Source of the DNA: Chrysochromulina tobinii
Lineage: Eukaryota; Haptophyta; Prymnesiales; Chrysochromulinaceae
Direction: 5' to 3'
DNA: 26,321 nucleotides
Assembly (NCBI GenBank): GCA_001275005.1
Contig: JWZX01002935.1
Coordinates: 1-26,321 of the forward strand
Below, in pieces: positions 25,042 through 26,321 of the stretch. The position numbers and the translations under genes were made by a program. The notes under the pieces are model-generated. The model had not been told where the DNA came from. It worked only from the letters and a program-made list of their open reading frames with translations, and did not search any database. Positions within the stretch are counted from its first letter, which is position 1; each line of letters opens with the position of its first letter.

Positions 25042-26229
25042 ATGCCGCGCCCCTCCCGAGCAGCCGGCAAGGCAGCCGGTGAGGTTGGATACCACGTGAC
25101 CGGACCGCCCATCGAGTGCAGCACGGACAAAAGGGTACTCCCTGGGCTGGATGAGCATTACAATTCACTGTGGGCCAGTCCTCAGCGCCTTGATCATGCG
25201 CTGCGTGGCTCCTTTTGCTCCAATTCCACGCCGGGCTTCACGCAGGAGCTTGAGCCACCGAGTTGCCACACGCGGCTGTTTCATGGCCGCCTCGATAGCG
25301 CGTGCCTCGCTGCTCGTAATCTCTCCATCCATCAACTCCCGTGCGTGAGGACCTTGCTCATCACCGCGTTCCCCGGTTCAGGCACATTGAGCATGAGCCG
25401 GCGGCTCGGCCACGTATTGCGGCGCACGCATACGACGCGGCACGAGGCCCAACACCTTGAGCCCGATGTACTCCTCTCGTGGATCGCCCGTTCGGACGTG
25501 TGGCGACTCGGACGCGGCAACGCAAGCAGCCCTCCGAACGCGACGTGCGGTCTCGCATTGCGAGAGGATATCTACAGAGAGTATCGATGGACACGGAATC
25601 GGCACACGTACGGAATGGGCTCGCGCATGTTCCTCAACCGCTGCCTGTACCGCAAAGTGCTCCTGCAGACGCGCGAGCCGCTCGCCGCCATCCGCTCGGT
25701 CCTCTCGCGCTTCTGCACGGGAGTGTCCTACTTCATCATGGCCGACCAGCTCATCGCACGCAGCGGCAGCGCGAGGCTCGGCTCGTGCGTCCCACCAATC
25801 TCGCCACCTGGCGCCGCCCAGTGCCCGTTTCGCACCTACCAACAGCTCAACAACACCGAGGTGCGCCGACCACTGCTCCGCTACCTTCTGCGCTTGTACT
25901 GGCATTGGATGGGTAACGCACTCGACGTGGCAGACGGTCACTTCGCGCTAGAGGACGTGTGGCATAAGCAGCTCTTAGCCAACGGCTCCGTCTGCCAGCT
26001 CGCTGGGCTGCCGCAGGCCATGTGCCACGAGGACAGGGTGACGCGCGGAATCGCGGAGCGTCTCAGCGACAACCAGACCTCGGCGGAGGCGCGCCGCGAG
26101 CGCAACAGCCACAGCTCGAGTGCCCTCGTGCAGCCGGTTACTTGGAAAGAAGCCCACATGGCCGACAAGCAGGCGGCAACGCTCGTGCGACAGCTTGCGG
26201 CGAGGCTAGGCTACAGATATCGGGAATAG
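25042..26229 (+). CDS. Sulfotransferase-like protein
   Basis: ATG 25042 gives 395 residues. LLITAFPGSGTLSMSRRL (FPGSGT at 110-115) matches the 5'-phosphosulfate-binding loop of PAPS-dependent sulfotransferases. KVLLQTREPLAAIRSVLSRF matches the 3'-phosphate-binding segment (R...S). The region in between and the C-terminal helix are compatible with a Golgi or surface carbohydrate sulfotransferase. It has many NxS/T sites (NAS, NAT, NNT, NQT) and even-spaced cysteines, typical of lumenal proteins. No signal anchor is present at the N terminus, so an upstream exon may be missing, or the true start lies before a splice acceptor near 25060-25080. Substrate is unknown. Confidence 0.72.
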   Translation: MPRPSRAAGKAAGEVGYHVTGPPIECSTDKRVLPGLDEHYNSLWASPQRLDHALRGSFCSNSTPGFTQELEPPSCHTRLFHGRLDSACLAARNLSIHQLPCVRTLLITAFPGSGTLSMSRRLGHVLRRTHTTRHEAQHLEPDVLLSWIARSDVWRLGRGNASSPPNATCGLALREDIYREYRWTRNRHTYGMGSRMFLNRCLYRKVLLQTREPLAAIRSVLSRFCTGVSYFIMADQLIARSGSARLGSCVPPISPPGAAQCPFRTYQQLNNTEVRRPLLRYLLRLYWHWMGNALDVADGHFALEDVWHKQLLANGSVCQLAGLPQAMCHEDRVTRGIAERLSDNQTSAEARRERNSHSSSALVQPVTWKEAHMADKQAATLVRQLAARLGYRYRE

Positions 26230-26321
26230 GGCAATAGGCCTGTGGAATAGGCTGGTCTGTTTTCATGCGACATCGACGTGAGACAACGACAACGATTCAC
26301 TCGAAGTCCCGATCCCGCATC
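26230..26321. other. 3' flank of the sulfotransferase gene
   Basis: 92 bp to the window edge containing three short AATAGG words (26224-26250) and no recognised feature. Confidence 0.4.

Overview
The window looks like nuclear DNA of a GC-rich unicellular eukaryotic alga, most likely a haptophyte or a relative. The evidence is short GT-AG introns (103-196 bp) inside otherwise long open frames, signal-anchored and membrane-tethered multidomain carbohydrate enzymes, and eukaryote-type families (FUN14, bestrophin, TMEM164-like, WWE, galectin). There are no bacterial operon signals, phage genes, CRISPR arrays or transposase genes. The taxon is an inference. The eukaryotic origin is well supported.

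Layout. 1-90 is the 3' end of a plus-strand gene. 91-1705 is weakly coding and repeat-rich: a (GTTCAA) array, one possible acidic protein, and a 332/346-bp tandem duplication. From 1706 to 18787 every confident gene is on the minus strand, mostly with short gaps. Right to left in transcription order these are: a bestrophin-like channel, a 2OG-Fe(II) oxygenase, a small zinc-ribbon protein, a double cyclic-nucleotide-binding-domain protein, a dephospho-CoA kinase fused to a TMEM164-like membrane domain, a giant GT25-galectin-beta-propeller protein encoded by four exons, a WWE-domain protein, and an acidic SH3/KOW-like protein. A plus-strand, membrane-anchored GH7-like protein (19139-21273) diverges from the bestrophin gene. 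A minus-strand GT32-LamG protein converges on it. At the right end a FUN14/EF-hand protein (minus) and a sulfotransferase-like protein (plus) diverge.

Several genes point to synthesis or remodelling of surface or secreted glycans: GT25-galectin-propeller, GT32-LamG, sulfotransferase, GH7 and possibly the 2OG oxygenase. Whether they work together is inference. The main discoveries are the four-exon GT25/PAN/galectin/GH130-like fusion, recovered by joining three reading frames at phase-0 introns, and the CoaE-TMEM164 fusion. A third is a TACCGGTA palindrome found only in intergenic DNA, lying about 70-75 bp before three start codons. Three genes carry a one-base frame shift; two lie in G/C runs of six or seven and one near a short GGG. 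These are probably assembly errors, but they change the annotation.
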